A stretch of 64,000 nt of DNA from CALZJC01 sp963781065 (GCA_963781065.1 CAWAET010000004.1:434001-498000), one strand, 5' to 3'. Positions 38,924 through 49,531 are shown, counted from the stretch's first letter. The notes: generated by a model not told the origin, from the letters alone. Made by a program: numbers and translations.

Positions 38924-41056
38924 TCACTCGCCCACCCGGATCCGCGCGTCCAGGGCCTTGGCACGGCCGCGGCCCGGCGTCGCCAGGAACGGGTTCAGGT
39001 CCAGCTCCAGGATCGAAGGGTGGCGCTGGGTCAGCTGCGAGAGGCGCAGGAGGACGTCTTCGAGCAGACCGAGGTCGGCCGGCTCCTCGCCCCGCACCCC
39101 CTCGAGCAGCGGCAGGCCGCGGATGCCGCGCACCATCTCGGCCGCCTCGACGGGGGTCAGCGGCGGCACGCCGAAGCGGACGTCGCGGAAGACCTCGACG
39201 TACTTGCCGCCGAGGCCGAACATCAGCAGCGGCCCGAACCGCGGGTCGGTCGAGATGCCGAAGATCACCTCGTGGCCGCCGCGCAGCAGCTCCTGGACGA
39301 GCCAGCCCTCGACACGGTGGCCGGCGGCGCCGACCGCGGTCTCGATCTCGGCCATCGCCCGCGCCAGCTCTTCCGGGTTGCGCACGTCGACCCGCACCGC
39401 GCCGACGTCGCTCTTGTGGATGAGCGCGGGCGCCACCGCCTTGATCACCACCGGGTAGCCCAGGTCGGCGGCCGCCGCCAGGGCCTCCTCGGCTGAGCCG
39501 GTGGAATGGCCGACCCGGCGCCAGGAGGCCACCGGCACGCCGTAGAGCTCGAGCACCCGGATCGCCGCCTCGGCCGGCAGGTAGCCGTCGCCGTTGGCAG
39601 CCAGCAGCCGCGCCACCGCCTCGTCGTCCACCTCGAACGGCCCGCCCGGGTCCTCCTCGGGCCGGCGGCGCCAGGCGGCGTAGCGGTCGAGCTGGGCCAG
39701 CACCCGCGCGGCGGGCTCCGGGAAGCGATAGACCGGCGGCGCGTCGTCGCGGGTGCGGGCCGCCTCGTAGAACTCCTCGGTCGCCATCATCACCGCCACC
39801 ACCGGCTTGCTGCTGTCGCGTGCCGCGGCGGTCACGCTGTCCAGGATGTCGATCGGGTTGGACAGCAGGGGCGTGACGTTGACCACGATCACCATGTCGA
39901 CGCCGCCGTCGTCGAGCAGCGCGGTCAGGGCGCGCGCATACTCGGCCTCGGCGGCCGAGGCGATCATGTCCACCGGATTGCCGACGCTGGCCTCGGCGGG
40001 CAGGAACGACTGCAGGGTCTCGCGCGTGGCGGGCGAGAGCTCGGCCATCTCCAGCCCCAGGTTGACGCAGGCGTCGGTGGCCATGATCGCCGGCCCGCCG
40101 GCGTTGGTGACGATGCCCACCCGGTTGCCGGCCGGCAGCGGGCAGCGGTCGAGCGCCCGGGTGACGTCGAACAGCTCGTCGATGGTGTTGGCCCGCAGCA
40201 CGCCGCATTGACTCAGGAACGCCGACACCGTGACGTCGGCGCCGGCGATCGCGCCGGTGTGGCTGGTGGCGGCGCGCGCGCCCTCGGCGGTGCGCCCCGA
40301 CTTGACCACCAGGATCGGCTTCTTGTGGCTCACTCGCTTGGCGATCTCGGTGAACTTGCGCGGGTTGCCGAACGACTCGAGGTACATGCAGATCACCCGG
40401 GTCTCGGGGTCGTCCTCCCAGTACTCGGCGAGATCGTTGGCCGAGACGTCGGCCTTGTTGCCCATCGAGGCGAACTGGGTCAGGCCGATGCCCAGGTCGG
40501 CGGCGGCGTTGAGGATCGCCACCCCCAGAGCGCCCGACTGGCTGACGAAGCCGACCGTGCCGGGGCGCGCCGGGGTGGGCGCGAAGGTGGCGTTCATCGC
40601 GATGCCGGCGTCGGTGTTGATCACCCCCATGCAGTTGGGCCCCACCATCCGCACGCCGGCGGCGCGCACCCGCTCGCACAGCCGGCGCTCGAGCGCCGCG
40701 CCCTCGGGGCCGGTCTCGGCGAAGCCGGCGGTGATCGTCACCAGGCCACGGACGCCGGCCGCGATGCACTCGTCGACCACCCCGAGCACCAGGTGTCGCG
40801 GCACCGCCACCACCGCCAGGTCGACCGGGTCCGGCACCGCGCCGATCCGCGGATAGGCCTTGAGCGAGTGGATCGAGCCGGCGTGCGGGTTGATCGGGAA
40901 GATCGTGCCCTGGAACTGGCCCATCACCAGGTTGTGCAGCAGCGCGAAGCCGATCGACTCGCGATTGCGCGAGGCGCCGATGACCGCCACCGAGCGGGGC
41001 GAGAAGATCGGCTCGAGCGAAGCGCGGGTAGGGCCGGTGGGTGTGTCGCTCATCAT
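38924..41056 (-). CDS. ADP-forming acetate/acyl-CoA ligase, fused alpha-beta subunits
   Basis: 710-residue NDP-forming acyl-CoA synthetase. The CoA-binding domain (IFSPRSVAVIGASRNRESIG) is followed by the succinyl-CoA ligase-like domain with the phospho-His in ATSHTGAIAGAD. A C-terminal ATP-grasp domain (YPVVIKAVAPALIHKSDVGA) completes the fused alpha-beta arrangement, seen in archaea and many bacteria. It converts acyl-CoA plus ADP and phosphate to acid plus ATP, or the reverse; the acyl substrate is not shown by sequence. ATG 41056 is immediately followed by a second Met. It is transcribed with the Fpg-type gene and diverges from the lipase. Confidence 0.92.
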   Translation of the reverse strand: MMSDTPTGPTRASLEPIFSPRSVAVIGASRNRESIGFALLHNLVMGQFQGTIFPINPHAGSIHSLKAYPRIGAVPDPVDLAVVAVPRHLVLGVVDECIAAGVRGLVTITAGFAETGPEGAALERRLCERVRAAGVRMVGPNCMGVINTDAGIAMNATFAPTPARPGTVGFVSQSGALGVAILNAAADLGIGLTQFASMGNKADVSANDLAEYWEDDPETRVICMYLESFGNPRKFTEIAKRVSHKKPILVVKSGRTAEGARAATSHTGAIAGADVTVSAFLSQCGVLRANTIDELFDVTRALDRCPLPAGNRVGIVTNAGGPAIMATDACVNLGLEMAELSPATRETLQSFLPAEASVGNPVDMIASAAEAEYARALTALLDDGGVDMVIVVNVTPLLSNPIDILDSVTAAARDSSKPVVAVMMATEEFYEAARTRDDAPPVYRFPEPAARVLAQLDRYAAWRRRPEEDPGGPFEVDDEAVARLLAANGDGYLPAEAAIRVLELYGVPVASWRRVGHSTGSAEEALAAAADLGYPVVIKAVAPALIHKSDVGAVRVDVRNPEELARAMAEIETAVGAAGHRVEGWLVQELLRGGHEVIFGISTDPRFGPLLMFGLGGKYVEVFRDVRFGVPPLTPVEAAEMVRGIRGLPLLEGVRGEEPADLGLLEDVLLRLSQLTQRHPSILELDLNPFLATPGRGRAKALDARIRVGE

Positions 41057-41122
41057 TGGTCTCCGAGGCCGATCTTACGCTCCCGGAAGGGTCGGCCGGC
41101 CGCGGGCGGGTAGCATCGCGGG

Positions 41123-42010
41123 GTGGAGTTCGACAACACTTGGCGGGCGGTCTTCGAGCCCGGGGCGTCCGACGAGTTCTTCAGCCCGCCGCCGCCGCGC
41201 CCGCTGGCGGCGACGAGCGAGTACAGCGCCACCAACGCCTGGTGGCTGGCCGAGCTGTCGCGGCTGGTCTACCGCGAAGGCGCGCCCCGCGGCGAGCGCA
41301 GCCGCGACGGCCACCTGGCCGCCGTCAGCCTCGAGGAGAGCCTCTTTCTCGACCGTCGGGGCACCCAGTGCGCCGTCGTCGTGCCGCGCGACGAGCGGCC
41401 GGCGCCGATCGCCGCGCTGGTCTTCCGGGGCACCGACGGCCCGGTGGACTGGCGGACCAACCTGACCCTCGCCCCGTCCGCCTGGCCGCCTGGAGGGCGG
41501 GTGCACGCCGGCTTCAAGAAGGCACTGGACGACGTCTGGCCCGAGCTGGAGGCGACCCTCGATCGGTTGGCCGTGCCGATCTTCTATGCCGGGCACAGCC
41601 TCGGCGGCGCGCTGGCGCTGCTCGCCGCCGGCCGCCGGCCGCCGCTGGCGGTCTACAGCTTCGGCGCGCCGCGGGTCGGCGACCAGGCCTTCGCCGAGAG
41701 CCTGGCCGGGGCGACTGTCCACCGGGTGGTCAATCGCCGGGACATCGTGCCGCGGTCGCCGCCCAGCATGGGGTCGCTGCGCTACCGGCACGCCGGCGAG
41801 CCGCGCGCGATCTTCTGGGGCGAGCCGCGCCGCGGCGCACGCCGGGCCGGAACGCCGCCGCTGCCGCCGCTGCCGGGCGGCCGCCGCTGGTTCGATCCTC
41901 CGCCGAGCTTCTGCGATCACGCGCCGGTCAACTACGTGGCGTGTCTCGAGCGGCGGGCGCGCGCCACGCGGGATGCCGGGCTGGCTTGGCCGGCCGGCAC
42001 GGGTAGCTAG
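41123..42010 (+). CDS. Class 3 lipase-family alpha/beta hydrolase
   Basis: 295-residue hydrolase. The nucleophile elbow is IFYAGHSLGGALALLAA (GHSLGG). The Asp is in VVNRRDIVPRSPP, and the His probably in SFCDHAPVNYV near the C-terminus. AALVFRGTDGPVDWRTNL and VHAGFKKALDDVW are typical of lipase class 3 (PF01764). No signal peptide is seen, so it may act in the cytoplasm. GTG 41123 was taken as the start. It ends 6 bp before the convergent ruvB stop. Confidence 0.88.
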   Translation: MEFDNTWRAVFEPGASDEFFSPPPPRPLAATSEYSATNAWWLAELSRLVYREGAPRGERSRDGHLAAVSLEESLFLDRRGTQCAVVVPRDERPAPIAALVFRGTDGPVDWRTNLTLAPSAWPPGGRVHAGFKKALDDVWPELEATLDRLAVPIFYAGHSLGGALALLAAGRRPPLAVYSFGAPRVGDQAFAESLAGATVHRVVNRRDIVPRSPPSMGSLRYRHAGEPRAIFWGEPRRGARRAGTPPLPPLPGGRRWFDPPPSFCDHAPVNYVACLERRARATRDAGLAWPAGTGS

Positions 42011-42016
42011 CCCAGA

Positions 42017-43045
42017 CTAGAAGAGGTCGCGGTTGGCGCCGGCGGGCGGCGAGAGGCCGAGGTGGTCGTAGGCGCGGCGGGTGGCCACCCGGCCGCGCTG
42101 GGTGCGCTGCAGAAAGCCCTGCTGGATCAGAAACGGCTCGTAGAGGTCCTCGAGGGTTCCCTTGTCCTCCCCCACCATCGCCGCGATCGCCGCCAGCCCC
42201 GCCGGCCCGCCCTGGTAGTGCTCGATCAGGCACTGCAGGATGCGCCGGTCGATCTCGTCGAGACCGAGTTCGTCGACCTCGAGCATCTCCAGGGCTTGCT
42301 CCGCCGCGGGTCCGTCGATGACGCCGTCGCCGTGCACCTGGGCCCAGTCGCGCACCCGCCGCAGGAGCCGGTTGGCGACCCGGGGGGTGCCGCGGCTGCG
42401 CCGCGCCAGGGTCGCCGCGCCGAGCTCGTCGACGCCGATCTCGAGCAGCCCGGCCGAGCGGCTGACGATGTGGGCGAGGGCGGCCGGCTCGTAGTAGTCG
42501 AGCCGGTGGACGATGCCAAAGCGGCCGCGCAGCGGCGCGGTGATCAGGCCGGCCCTGGTGGTGGCGCCGACCAGGGTGAAGCGCGGCAGGTCGATCTTCA
42601 TGGTCCGCGCCGCCGGCCCCTGGCCGATCACCAGGTCGAGCGAGAAGTCCTCGAGCGCCGGGTAGAGGATCTCCTCCACCGTCGGGCCGAGGCGGTGGAT
42701 CTCGTCGATGAACAGCACCTGGCCGGGCTCGAGGTTGGTCAAGATCGCGGCCAGGTCGCCGGGCCGCTCGAGCACCGGCCCCGAGGTCTGGCGCAGGGTC
42801 GAGCCCATCTCGTGCGCGATGATGTTGGCCAGCGTCGTCTTGCCCAGCCCCGGCGGCCCGAACAGCAGCACGTGATCCAGCGCCTCGCGCCGCTCGCGCG
42901 CCGCCTGCAGAAAGACCTTGAGCTTGTCCACCACCCGTTCCTGGCCGATGAACTCCTCGAGCCGCCGCGGCCTGAGCGACTGCTCGACGTTGAGCTCCTC
43001 CGGGTCGGGGTCGCCGGAGAGGAGTTTGCGGGGGTCGTCGGTCAC
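42017..43045 (-). CDS. ruvB: Holliday junction branch migration DNA helicase RuvB
   Basis: Hexameric AAA+ motor that moves Holliday junctions with RuvA. N-terminal LRPRRLEEFIGQERVVDKLK precedes Walker A (LLFGPPGLGKTTLANIIAHE) and Walker B (QVLFIDEIHRLG). LVGATTRAGLITAPLRGRFG contains sensor 1 and the arginine finger. The winged-helix C-terminus (QQGFLQRTQRGRVATRRAYD) is normal. 342 residues is standard. It follows ruvA by 137 bp, a spacer with two copies of AGCCGACCGGCC; ruvC is not adjacent. Confidence 0.96.
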   Translation of the reverse strand: MTDDPRKLLSGDPDPEELNVEQSLRPRRLEEFIGQERVVDKLKVFLQAARERREALDHVLLFGPPGLGKTTLANIIAHEMGSTLRQTSGPVLERPGDLAAILTNLEPGQVLFIDEIHRLGPTVEEILYPALEDFSLDLVIGQGPAARTMKIDLPRFTLVGATTRAGLITAPLRGRFGIVHRLDYYEPAALAHIVSRSAGLLEIGVDELGAATLARRSRGTPRVANRLLRRVRDWAQVHGDGVIDGPAAEQALEMLEVDELGLDEIDRRILQCLIEHYQGGPAGLAAIAAMVGEDKGTLEDLYEPFLIQQGFLQRTQRGRVATRRAYDHLGLSPPAGANRDLF

Positions 43046-43182
43046 GGCCGCATTGTATCGGCGGGGAAACGGCAGAGTGGCGCTGGCTCACGCCAGAGCC
43101 GACCGGCCCCAGCGCGCTGCCGCCAAGCCCGGCGCCAGCAGAGCCGACCGGCCTTGCCGCGAAGCCGGGCCGGCTTACCGCC

Positions 43183-43776
43183 CTACGCCCGCGACAGCCG
43201 CTTCAGGCTCGCCCGCAGCAGATCGTGGAACGCCCCGTCCGGGTCGTCGTCGCGGGCCGCGGCGGTGGCCATCTCGGCGTCCTTTCTGCGGTAGCCGAGA
43301 TTGACCAGGGCCAGGACCAGATCCTCGTCCTGGCCCACGGTGGGGCGGGCCGGCAGCTCGGCGGCCAGCTCGGCCACCTTGTCCTTGAGCTCCAGCACCA
43401 TGCGCTCGGCGGTCTTCTTGCCGATGCCGGGCACCCGGGTCAGCCGGGCGATGTCGCCGTCGGCCAGCGCCGCCAGCAGATCGTCGGGCTGCATGCCCGA
43501 GAGGATCACCCGCGCCAGCTTGGGGCCGATGCCGCCGACCGCGATCAGCTTCTCGAACAGCTGCTTCTCGCGCTCGGTCCAGAAGCCGAACAGCTCGAGC
43601 GCCCCTTCGCGCAGGTGGGTGTGGATGAACAGGCCGATGCGGCCGTCGCTGCCGGCGCGCTCGATCTCGTAGAAGGTCGACAGCGGCACGAAGACGGCGT
43701 AGCCGACGCCGCCGACGTCGAGCAGCACCCGGTCCGGAGAGCGCTGGAGCAGCTTGCCCTGGAGATAGCCGATCAT
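43183..43776 (-). CDS. ruvA: Holliday junction branch migration protein RuvA
   Basis: Tetrameric junction-binding subunit. The OB-fold begins MIGYLQGKLLQRSPDRVLLD, followed by two helix-hairpin-helix motifs (LIAVGGIGPKLARVILSG and LTRVPGIGKKTAERMVLELK). The flexible C-terminal domain that contacts RuvB (VLALVNLGYRRKDAEMA) is present. 197 residues is usual. ATG 43776 starts 27 bp after the ppiD stop, so ppiD, ruvA and ruvB probably form one transcript. Confidence 0.95.
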   Translation of the reverse strand: MIGYLQGKLLQRSPDRVLLDVGGVGYAVFVPLSTFYEIERAGSDGRIGLFIHTHLREGALELFGFWTEREKQLFEKLIAVGGIGPKLARVILSGMQPDDLLAALADGDIARLTRVPGIGKKTAERMVLELKDKVAELAAELPARPTVGQDEDLVLALVNLGYRRKDAEMATAAARDDDPDGAFHDLLRASLKRLSRA

Positions 43777-43803
43777 GAGGGTGGGAGCTGCCGACGCTCC
43801 GGC

Positions 43804-45753
43804 CTAGGTGGTGCCGGCCGGAAGCTGGAAGTTCTCGACGAAGCCGGGGTCGAGCCGCACGCCCATCTCCTCGCGCCGGCGCTCGATCAGCGACGACAGC
43901 ATCAGCTGCAGCCGCTGGCCCTCGAGCCCTTCGCGGGTCTGGTCGCGCTCCGCGGCGAACTGCTGCGGGTCGAACCGCTCGCGGACGCTGACTTCGAACA
44001 GCACGAGGTTGTTGCCCACCGCCACCGGGCCGCCGATCGCGCCGGCATCGAGGGCCAGCGCGGTGGCGGCCAGGCCCGGCTGGCTGCCCAGTGCGGTGAT
44101 CCGGCCGTCGTTGCCGAACGGGCCGCTGTCCTGGACCTCGAGGTCGAGCTCGGCCGCGACGTCGTCCAGCGTGGCGCCGCCGTCCAGGCTCGCCCGCGCC
44201 TCTTCCAGCCGGCGCTCGGCGGCCAGCCGCTGCTCGCGGGTCAGCACCGCGCTCTCGACCTCGCGCCGCACCTCGGCGAGCTCCGGCAGGCGTGGCGGCA
44301 GGACCTCGTCGACCCGCAGCACCGCCCAGCCGTCGGTCACCTGCACCGCGTCCGAACTCGCTCCCACTTCCAGGTCGAAGGCGGTGGCCGAGAAGGGCGT
44401 CGCCCGGCCGATGCCGGGGACCACGTCGTCGCGCCCGAACGGCTCGAGGCTCTGGAGCTCCACTCCGGTCTCCTCGGTGCCCAGGGCCGCGAACGCCGCG
44501 GCGTCGGCGGGCTTCTCGCGCCGCGCCAGCGCGGCCAGCTCGCGCGCCCGGGTCTCGGCCAGTTCGGCGGCGCGCTCGTCCACCAGGCCGGAGCGGATTT
44601 CCTCGCGGGCCTCTTCGAGGCTGCGGCTGCCGCCCGGCTGCTTCTCGAGCACCTCGATCAGGTGGAAGCCGAAGTTGGTGCGGATCGGGCCCACGAGCTG
44701 GCCGGGGGCGCCGCCAAAGGCCGCATCCTCGAACTCTCCGACCATCGCGCCGCGGCCGAAGAAGCCGAGGTCACCCCCCCGCACCTTGCTGCTCGGGTCG
44801 TCGGAGAGCTCGCCGGCGAGCGTGGCGAAGTCTTCGCCGGCCTCGATCCGCGAGCGGATCTCCACCAGGCGGGCCTCGACCGCGCCGGCCTCGGCGGGAT
44901 CCTCGACCCGCAGCAGGATGTGTCGCGCCCGCACCCGCTCCTCCTGGGTGAACTGCTCCCGGTTCTCCTCGTAGTAGGCGCGGATCTCGTCGTCGCCCAC
45001 GGCGACCATCGGCTCGAGGGCCAGCGGGTCGAGCAGCAGGTAGCTGACCCGCCGCTTCTCGGGCAGCCGGAACTCCTCGCGCCGCTCGCTGAAGTAGCTC
45101 TCGACGGCCGCCGGGTCGGCGGTCACCTGGCCGGCGAAGCGGGCGAAAGGCAGTTGCAGATAGCGGATCTCGGCTTGCTCCACCTGGTCGCGGTAGGTCC
45201 GCTCGACCTCGGCGTCGGCGACGTAGACGCTGTCGGAGAGCACCGCCTGGAGCTTCTGGGCCAGCAGGTCGCTGCGGATCGCCGACTCGAACGAGTCCGG
45301 CGTGTAGCCGGCGCGGCGCAGCAGATTGCGGTAGATGTCCTCGCCGACGAACCGCCCGTCCGCGTCCTTGAAGGCCGCCTGCTCGAGGATCTCTTGCTGC
45401 ACCTCGGCGTCGGTCACCCGCAGGCCGATGCGCCGCGCCTCGGCGCGCAGGATGCGGCTGGAGACCAGCTCGTTCATCACCTGCAGGGGCAGCCCCATCT
45501 GGCGGGCGGTCTCGGGAGTGAAGCCGTCGCCGTAGGTCTGGCGCAGGAAGGCCTCGCGCGACTCGTAGGCGCGCTGGAACTCCGGGTAGGTGATCTTCTG
45601 GTCGCCGATCGTGGCGGCGGCGCCGTTGGGGCCGTCGGGCCCCATCGGCGCGATGCCGCCGAAGTCGACGAAGGCGAACCCGACGAAGATCAGGATGACG
45701 ATCCAGAGCACCCAGCTCAGATATTTGAGGTTGTCGCGAAAAGCTTTCAGCAT
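43804..45753 (-). CDS. Membrane-anchored periplasmic chaperone / peptidyl-prolyl isomerase, PpiD/SurA-like
   Basis: 649-residue folding factor for exported proteins. A short cytoplasmic N-terminus and one membrane anchor (LSWVLWIVILIFVGFAFVDF) are followed by a SurA-N-like chaperone domain. A parvulin domain follows (RARHILLRVEDPAEAGAVEA; GGDLGFFGRGAMVGEFEDAA; FGFHLIEVLE). A second, less clear parvulin-like region and a long helical C-terminus complete it. The architecture is that of PpiD. It heads the unit ppiD-ruvA-ruvB and is divergent from the FecR-domain gene. Confidence 0.9.
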   Translation of the reverse strand: MLKAFRDNLKYLSWVLWIVILIFVGFAFVDFGGIAPMGPDGPNGAAATIGDQKITYPEFQRAYESREAFLRQTYGDGFTPETARQMGLPLQVMNELVSSRILRAEARRIGLRVTDAEVQQEILEQAAFKDADGRFVGEDIYRNLLRRAGYTPDSFESAIRSDLLAQKLQAVLSDSVYVADAEVERTYRDQVEQAEIRYLQLPFARFAGQVTADPAAVESYFSERREEFRLPEKRRVSYLLLDPLALEPMVAVGDDEIRAYYEENREQFTQEERVRARHILLRVEDPAEAGAVEARLVEIRSRIEAGEDFATLAGELSDDPSSKVRGGDLGFFGRGAMVGEFEDAAFGGAPGQLVGPIRTNFGFHLIEVLEKQPGGSRSLEEAREEIRSGLVDERAAELAETRARELAALARREKPADAAAFAALGTEETGVELQSLEPFGRDDVVPGIGRATPFSATAFDLEVGASSDAVQVTDGWAVLRVDEVLPPRLPELAEVRREVESAVLTREQRLAAERRLEEARASLDGGATLDDVAAELDLEVQDSGPFGNDGRITALGSQPGLAATALALDAGAIGGPVAVGNNLVLFEVSVRERFDPQQFAAERDQTREGLEGQRLQLMLSSLIERRREEMGVRLDPGFVENFQLPAGTT

Positions 45754-45828
45754 GACGTTCCCTTCTTTCGGCCGGCGGAGACTCTAACAGCAGCCGAGGA
45801 CCCGGACAAGCCGCCGGCCGTGACGCGC

Positions 45829-45851
45829 AAACCTCGGATTCTGAGAGGTTT
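45829..45851. promoter_or_regulatory. Inverted repeat next to a -10-like element, divergent ppiD / FecR promoter region
   Basis: AAACCTC (45829-45835) and GAGGTTT (45845-45851) form a 7-bp dyad with a 9-bp centre. Five bases beyond it, TATATT (45856-45861) could serve as a -10 box for the mre operon. The position suits an operator, but no cognate regulator is nearby. Confidence 0.35.
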
Positions 45852-45889
45852 GTGCTATATTTTCGCCCCTTACGAGAGGGGCCTTCCGA

Positions 45890-47071
45890 GTGTCTCCATC
45901 TGCCCGCGCGGACGAAAAACAGCACTGGTACAAGATCAGCGTCGACACCCTCCGCGGGGCGAGTGTCTTCCTGCTGTTGCTGCTGATGGCCCTGGGAGGA
46001 TACCTCGGCTACCGGGTGCTGCAGTCCCAGTTTCTCGAGCGCGAGGTGGAGATCGTGCTGGCCGAGGCCCAGGGCCTGGTCGAGAGCCTGAGTGGTGAGG
46101 AGGGCATCGACGCCTATGGCGAGGAGTTCGAGACCGCCCAGGTCAGCCTCGAGCAGGCGCGCGGCAACGCCGCCGCGGGCGATTTCGGCGAGGCGCTGCG
46201 CGACGCCGAGCACAGCCGCAGCCTGCTCACCTCGATCCTCAACGCGCTGCGCCACCGGGGGCCTTCGGGCGAGGCGCATTTCATCGCCGTCCAGGGCGAG
46301 GTCGACTTTCGCCGCGGCGAGAGCGGCGAGTGGCAGCCGGCGCGCAGCCGGGTGACGTTGTACGCTGGGGACTACGTCAAGACCGGCAAAGGCGCCAGCT
46401 CGGAGGTCATGTTCCAGGACGGCACCGTGGTGACGATCCGTCCGGACACGGTGATCCTGGTGGATCGCAGCCGCAGCCTGCTGGGCTTTGGCGGCGAGCG
46501 CACCGTCGCCCTCGAGTACGGCTGGGTCAACCTGAGCACCGCCACCGGCGTCAGCAAGGTGCGAACGCCGTCGGCCTCGGCGCTGGTGCGTCAGGACTCG
46601 CAGGCCCTGGTGGCCTACGACGAGCAGGCCCAGGTGGGTCGGTTCGCCACCTATCAGGGCAACATGGAGGTCTCGACCGATGCCGGCCGCACCGAGCGGG
46701 TGGCCGAGCTGCAGCAGGTGACCCAGAGCGGCCAGTCGCTGTCCAAGCCGCGGCCGCTGCCGGCGATCCCGAAGCTGGCGGCGCCGGGGGATGGCGAGGT
46801 CTTCCCGATCGACTCCGCCGAGCTGGTCCTGACCTGGCAGCCGGTGGCGGGCGCCGAGCGTTACGCTCTGCAGGTCTCACGCAGCCAACACTTCGTCGAC
46901 AACATCATCGATGTCGACGATCGTGACAAGCTCAAGGCAACCCTCGGCCTGCGTGGCGAGGGCTCTTTCATGTGGCGGGTCGCGGCCTTCGGAAGCGAAG
47001 GCGTCATGGGTCCCTGGAGCGCGCCGCGCGGCTTCCGCGTCGCGTCGCGTCGCGAGCCCACGACTGGATAA
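45890..47071 (+). CDS. FecR-domain membrane protein upstream of mreB
   Basis: 393-residue envelope protein. One N-terminal membrane segment (GASVFLLLLLMALGGYLGY) is followed by a coiled coil (AEAQGLVESLSGEEG to LLTSILNALRH). The FecR-like domain follows (GEAHFIAVQGEVDFRRG, then TLYAGDYVKTGKGASSEVMF and TVVTIRPDTVILVD). The end is a fibronectin-III-like sandwich (LVLTWQPVAGAERYALQVS). Such FecR proteins, unlike the anti-sigma FecR, probably bind envelope components. GTG 45890 was chosen. It ends 6 bp before mreB, so it is likely the first gene of the shape operon. Confidence 0.8.
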   Translation: MSPSARADEKQHWYKISVDTLRGASVFLLLLLMALGGYLGYRVLQSQFLEREVEIVLAEAQGLVESLSGEEGIDAYGEEFETAQVSLEQARGNAAAGDFGEALRDAEHSRSLLTSILNALRHRGPSGEAHFIAVQGEVDFRRGESGEWQPARSRVTLYAGDYVKTGKGASSEVMFQDGTVVTIRPDTVILVDRSRSLLGFGGERTVALEYGWVNLSTATGVSKVRTPSASALVRQDSQALVAYDEQAQVGRFATYQGNMEVSTDAGRTERVAELQQVTQSGQSLSKPRPLPAIPKLAAPGDGEVFPIDSAELVLTWQPVAGAERYALQVSRSQHFVDNIIDVDDRDKLKATLGLRGEGSFMWRVAAFGSEGVMGPWSAPRGFRVASRREPTTG

Positions 47072-47077
47072 ACCGAC

Positions 47078-48103
<1,026 letters not shown>

Positions 48104-48153
48104 TGCGAGCGAGCGCCACGTCCCCAGGCTAGGCGGCGGCGGTCCCGGAGCCC

Positions 48154-49026
48154 ATGCCGCAAGCACCCTCGATCCAGTTTCTGAGCGAGCGCGGCACCCG
48201 CTGGCTGCTGGTCGTCGTCGTGGTGGCCCAGCTGTTCCTGATCGCGGCGCAGCTGCCCGACCCGGGCGGCAGCGGCAGCCTGATGGAGGCCTCGCTGCTG
48301 CGGGCCATCGCGCCGATCGGGCGGCTGGTCGATGGCGCCTACGACCTGATGGGCGGGTTCGGAGAGGAGCTCAGTCTCCGCCGGACGCTGCTGGATGAGA
48401 ACCGGCGGCTCAAGGAGGAGCTCGCCAGACAGCGCGAGCGGGAGATGGAGGCTTGGCGGCTCGAGCAGGACATGGAACGGCTGTCGCGGGCGCTCGACTA
48501 CGTCGGCACCGAGATCGGGCCGTTGCGAGCCGCCGACGTGGTCTTTGTCGACCACCGGCCGTTTCAGCGCACGCTGGTGCTGTGGACGGGCGGCGAAGCG
48601 GCGGAGCGGAACCAGCCGGTGGTGGCGGTGGAGGGGCTGGTCGGTCGGGTGGTGCTGCCGGCCGGCGCCTACGCCAAGGTCCAGCTGGTCACCGACCGGT
48701 CCGCCAGCGTCGGGGCGATGATCGAGCGCACCCGCCGCCAGGGGGTGGCGCGCGGTGTCGGCGCCGGCGCCCTCGAGCTCGACTTCGTATCCCTCCAGGC
48801 CGACGTTCTGGTGGGCGACCGGGTGGTCACGGCGGGCATCGACGGTATCTACCCGCGCGGCCTGCCGGTGGGAACGGTGGTGGACGTGCGCCCGGGCGAG
48901 GAGCTGTTCCACCGCATCCGGTTGCGGCCGGCGGTGGACATGGGCCAGCTCGACCTGGTGTATCTACTGCCGCCGTTGGCGGTGCCAGCCGAGATGAGGG
49001 AGGGGGAGCCGGATGCGGGGCCTTAG
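48154..49026 (+). CDS. mreC: Rod shape-determining protein MreC
   Basis: Bitopic periplasmic scaffold that links MreB filaments with PBP2. The membrane anchor (LLVVVVVAQLFLIAAQL) is followed by a coiled coil (ELSLRRTLLDENRRLKEELA) and two beta-barrel domains (GLVGRVVLPAGAYAKVQLVT, then TDRSASVGAMIERT and VGDRVVTAGIDGIYPRGLPV). The last is the conserved D-x-V-T-S-G-x-x-G-x-F-P block in a variant form. 290 residues. The end overlaps mreD by 14 bp. Confidence 0.95.
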   Translation: MPQAPSIQFLSERGTRWLLVVVVVAQLFLIAAQLPDPGGSGSLMEASLLRAIAPIGRLVDGAYDLMGGFGEELSLRRTLLDENRRLKEELARQREREMEAWRLEQDMERLSRALDYVGTEIGPLRAADVVFVDHRPFQRTLVLWTGGEAAERNQPVVAVEGLVGRVVLPAGAYAKVQLVTDRSASVGAMIERTRRQGVARGVGAGALELDFVSLQADVLVGDRVVTAGIDGIYPRGLPVGTVVDVRPGEELFHRIRLRPAVDMGQLDLVYLLPPLAVPAEMREGEPDAGP

Positions 49027-49531
49027 GCTGGCCGCCGCCCTGCTGGCGGTCACCGCGGCCCATCTGCTCGGGATCGGCCTGTGGTCGGGCTTCGGCCTGG
49101 TGTTCGACCTGTTCCTGGTGGTGGCGATCTTCAACGCCCTCGACGGCGACACCTTCGCCGGCATGGCAGGCGGCCTGGTGGCCGGGCTGGTCGCCGACGC
49201 GGTCACGGGCGGCCTCTACGGCCTGCACGGGCTGGCTGACACTCTGGTCGGCTATGGCACGGCCTTCGCCACCCAGCGGCTGGTCGTGCAGCGCGCGCCC
49301 AGCGTTCTTCTGGTCTTTGCCCTCGCCGTGGCCTTGCAGCAGCTGATCCTGGCGGCGGTGACGTTGCTGATGCTGTCCCGGCCGGAGCTCACCGCCTATC
49401 CCTGGATGCTGGCCAAGGTGGTCGGCACCGGGCTGGTCGGTGTGGTCGCCTTCCTTGCCCGGCGCCAGCTGCAGGCGCGATACTCCAGCTGGCGCCGCAC
49501 CCGCTCGGTGCGGGTGCGCATGGGGCGCTAG
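49013..49531 (+). CDS. mreD: Rod shape-determining protein MreD
   Basis: 172-residue polytopic membrane protein of the elongasome. Hydrophobic segments run through nearly the whole chain, and GMAGGLVAGLVADAVTGGLY with the following GLHGLADTLVGYG matches the conserved MreD core. ATG 49013 lies within mreC (14-bp overlap), indicating translational coupling. Its stop is 7 bp before the mrdA start. Confidence 0.92.
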   Translation: MRGLRLAAALLAVTAAHLLGIGLWSGFGLVFDLFLVVAIFNALDGDTFAGMAGGLVAGLVADAVTGGLYGLHGLADTLVGYGTAFATQRLVVQRAPSVLLVFALAVALQQLILAAVTLLMLSRPELTAYPWMLAKVVGTGLVGVVAFLARRQLQARYSSWRRTRSVRVRMGR

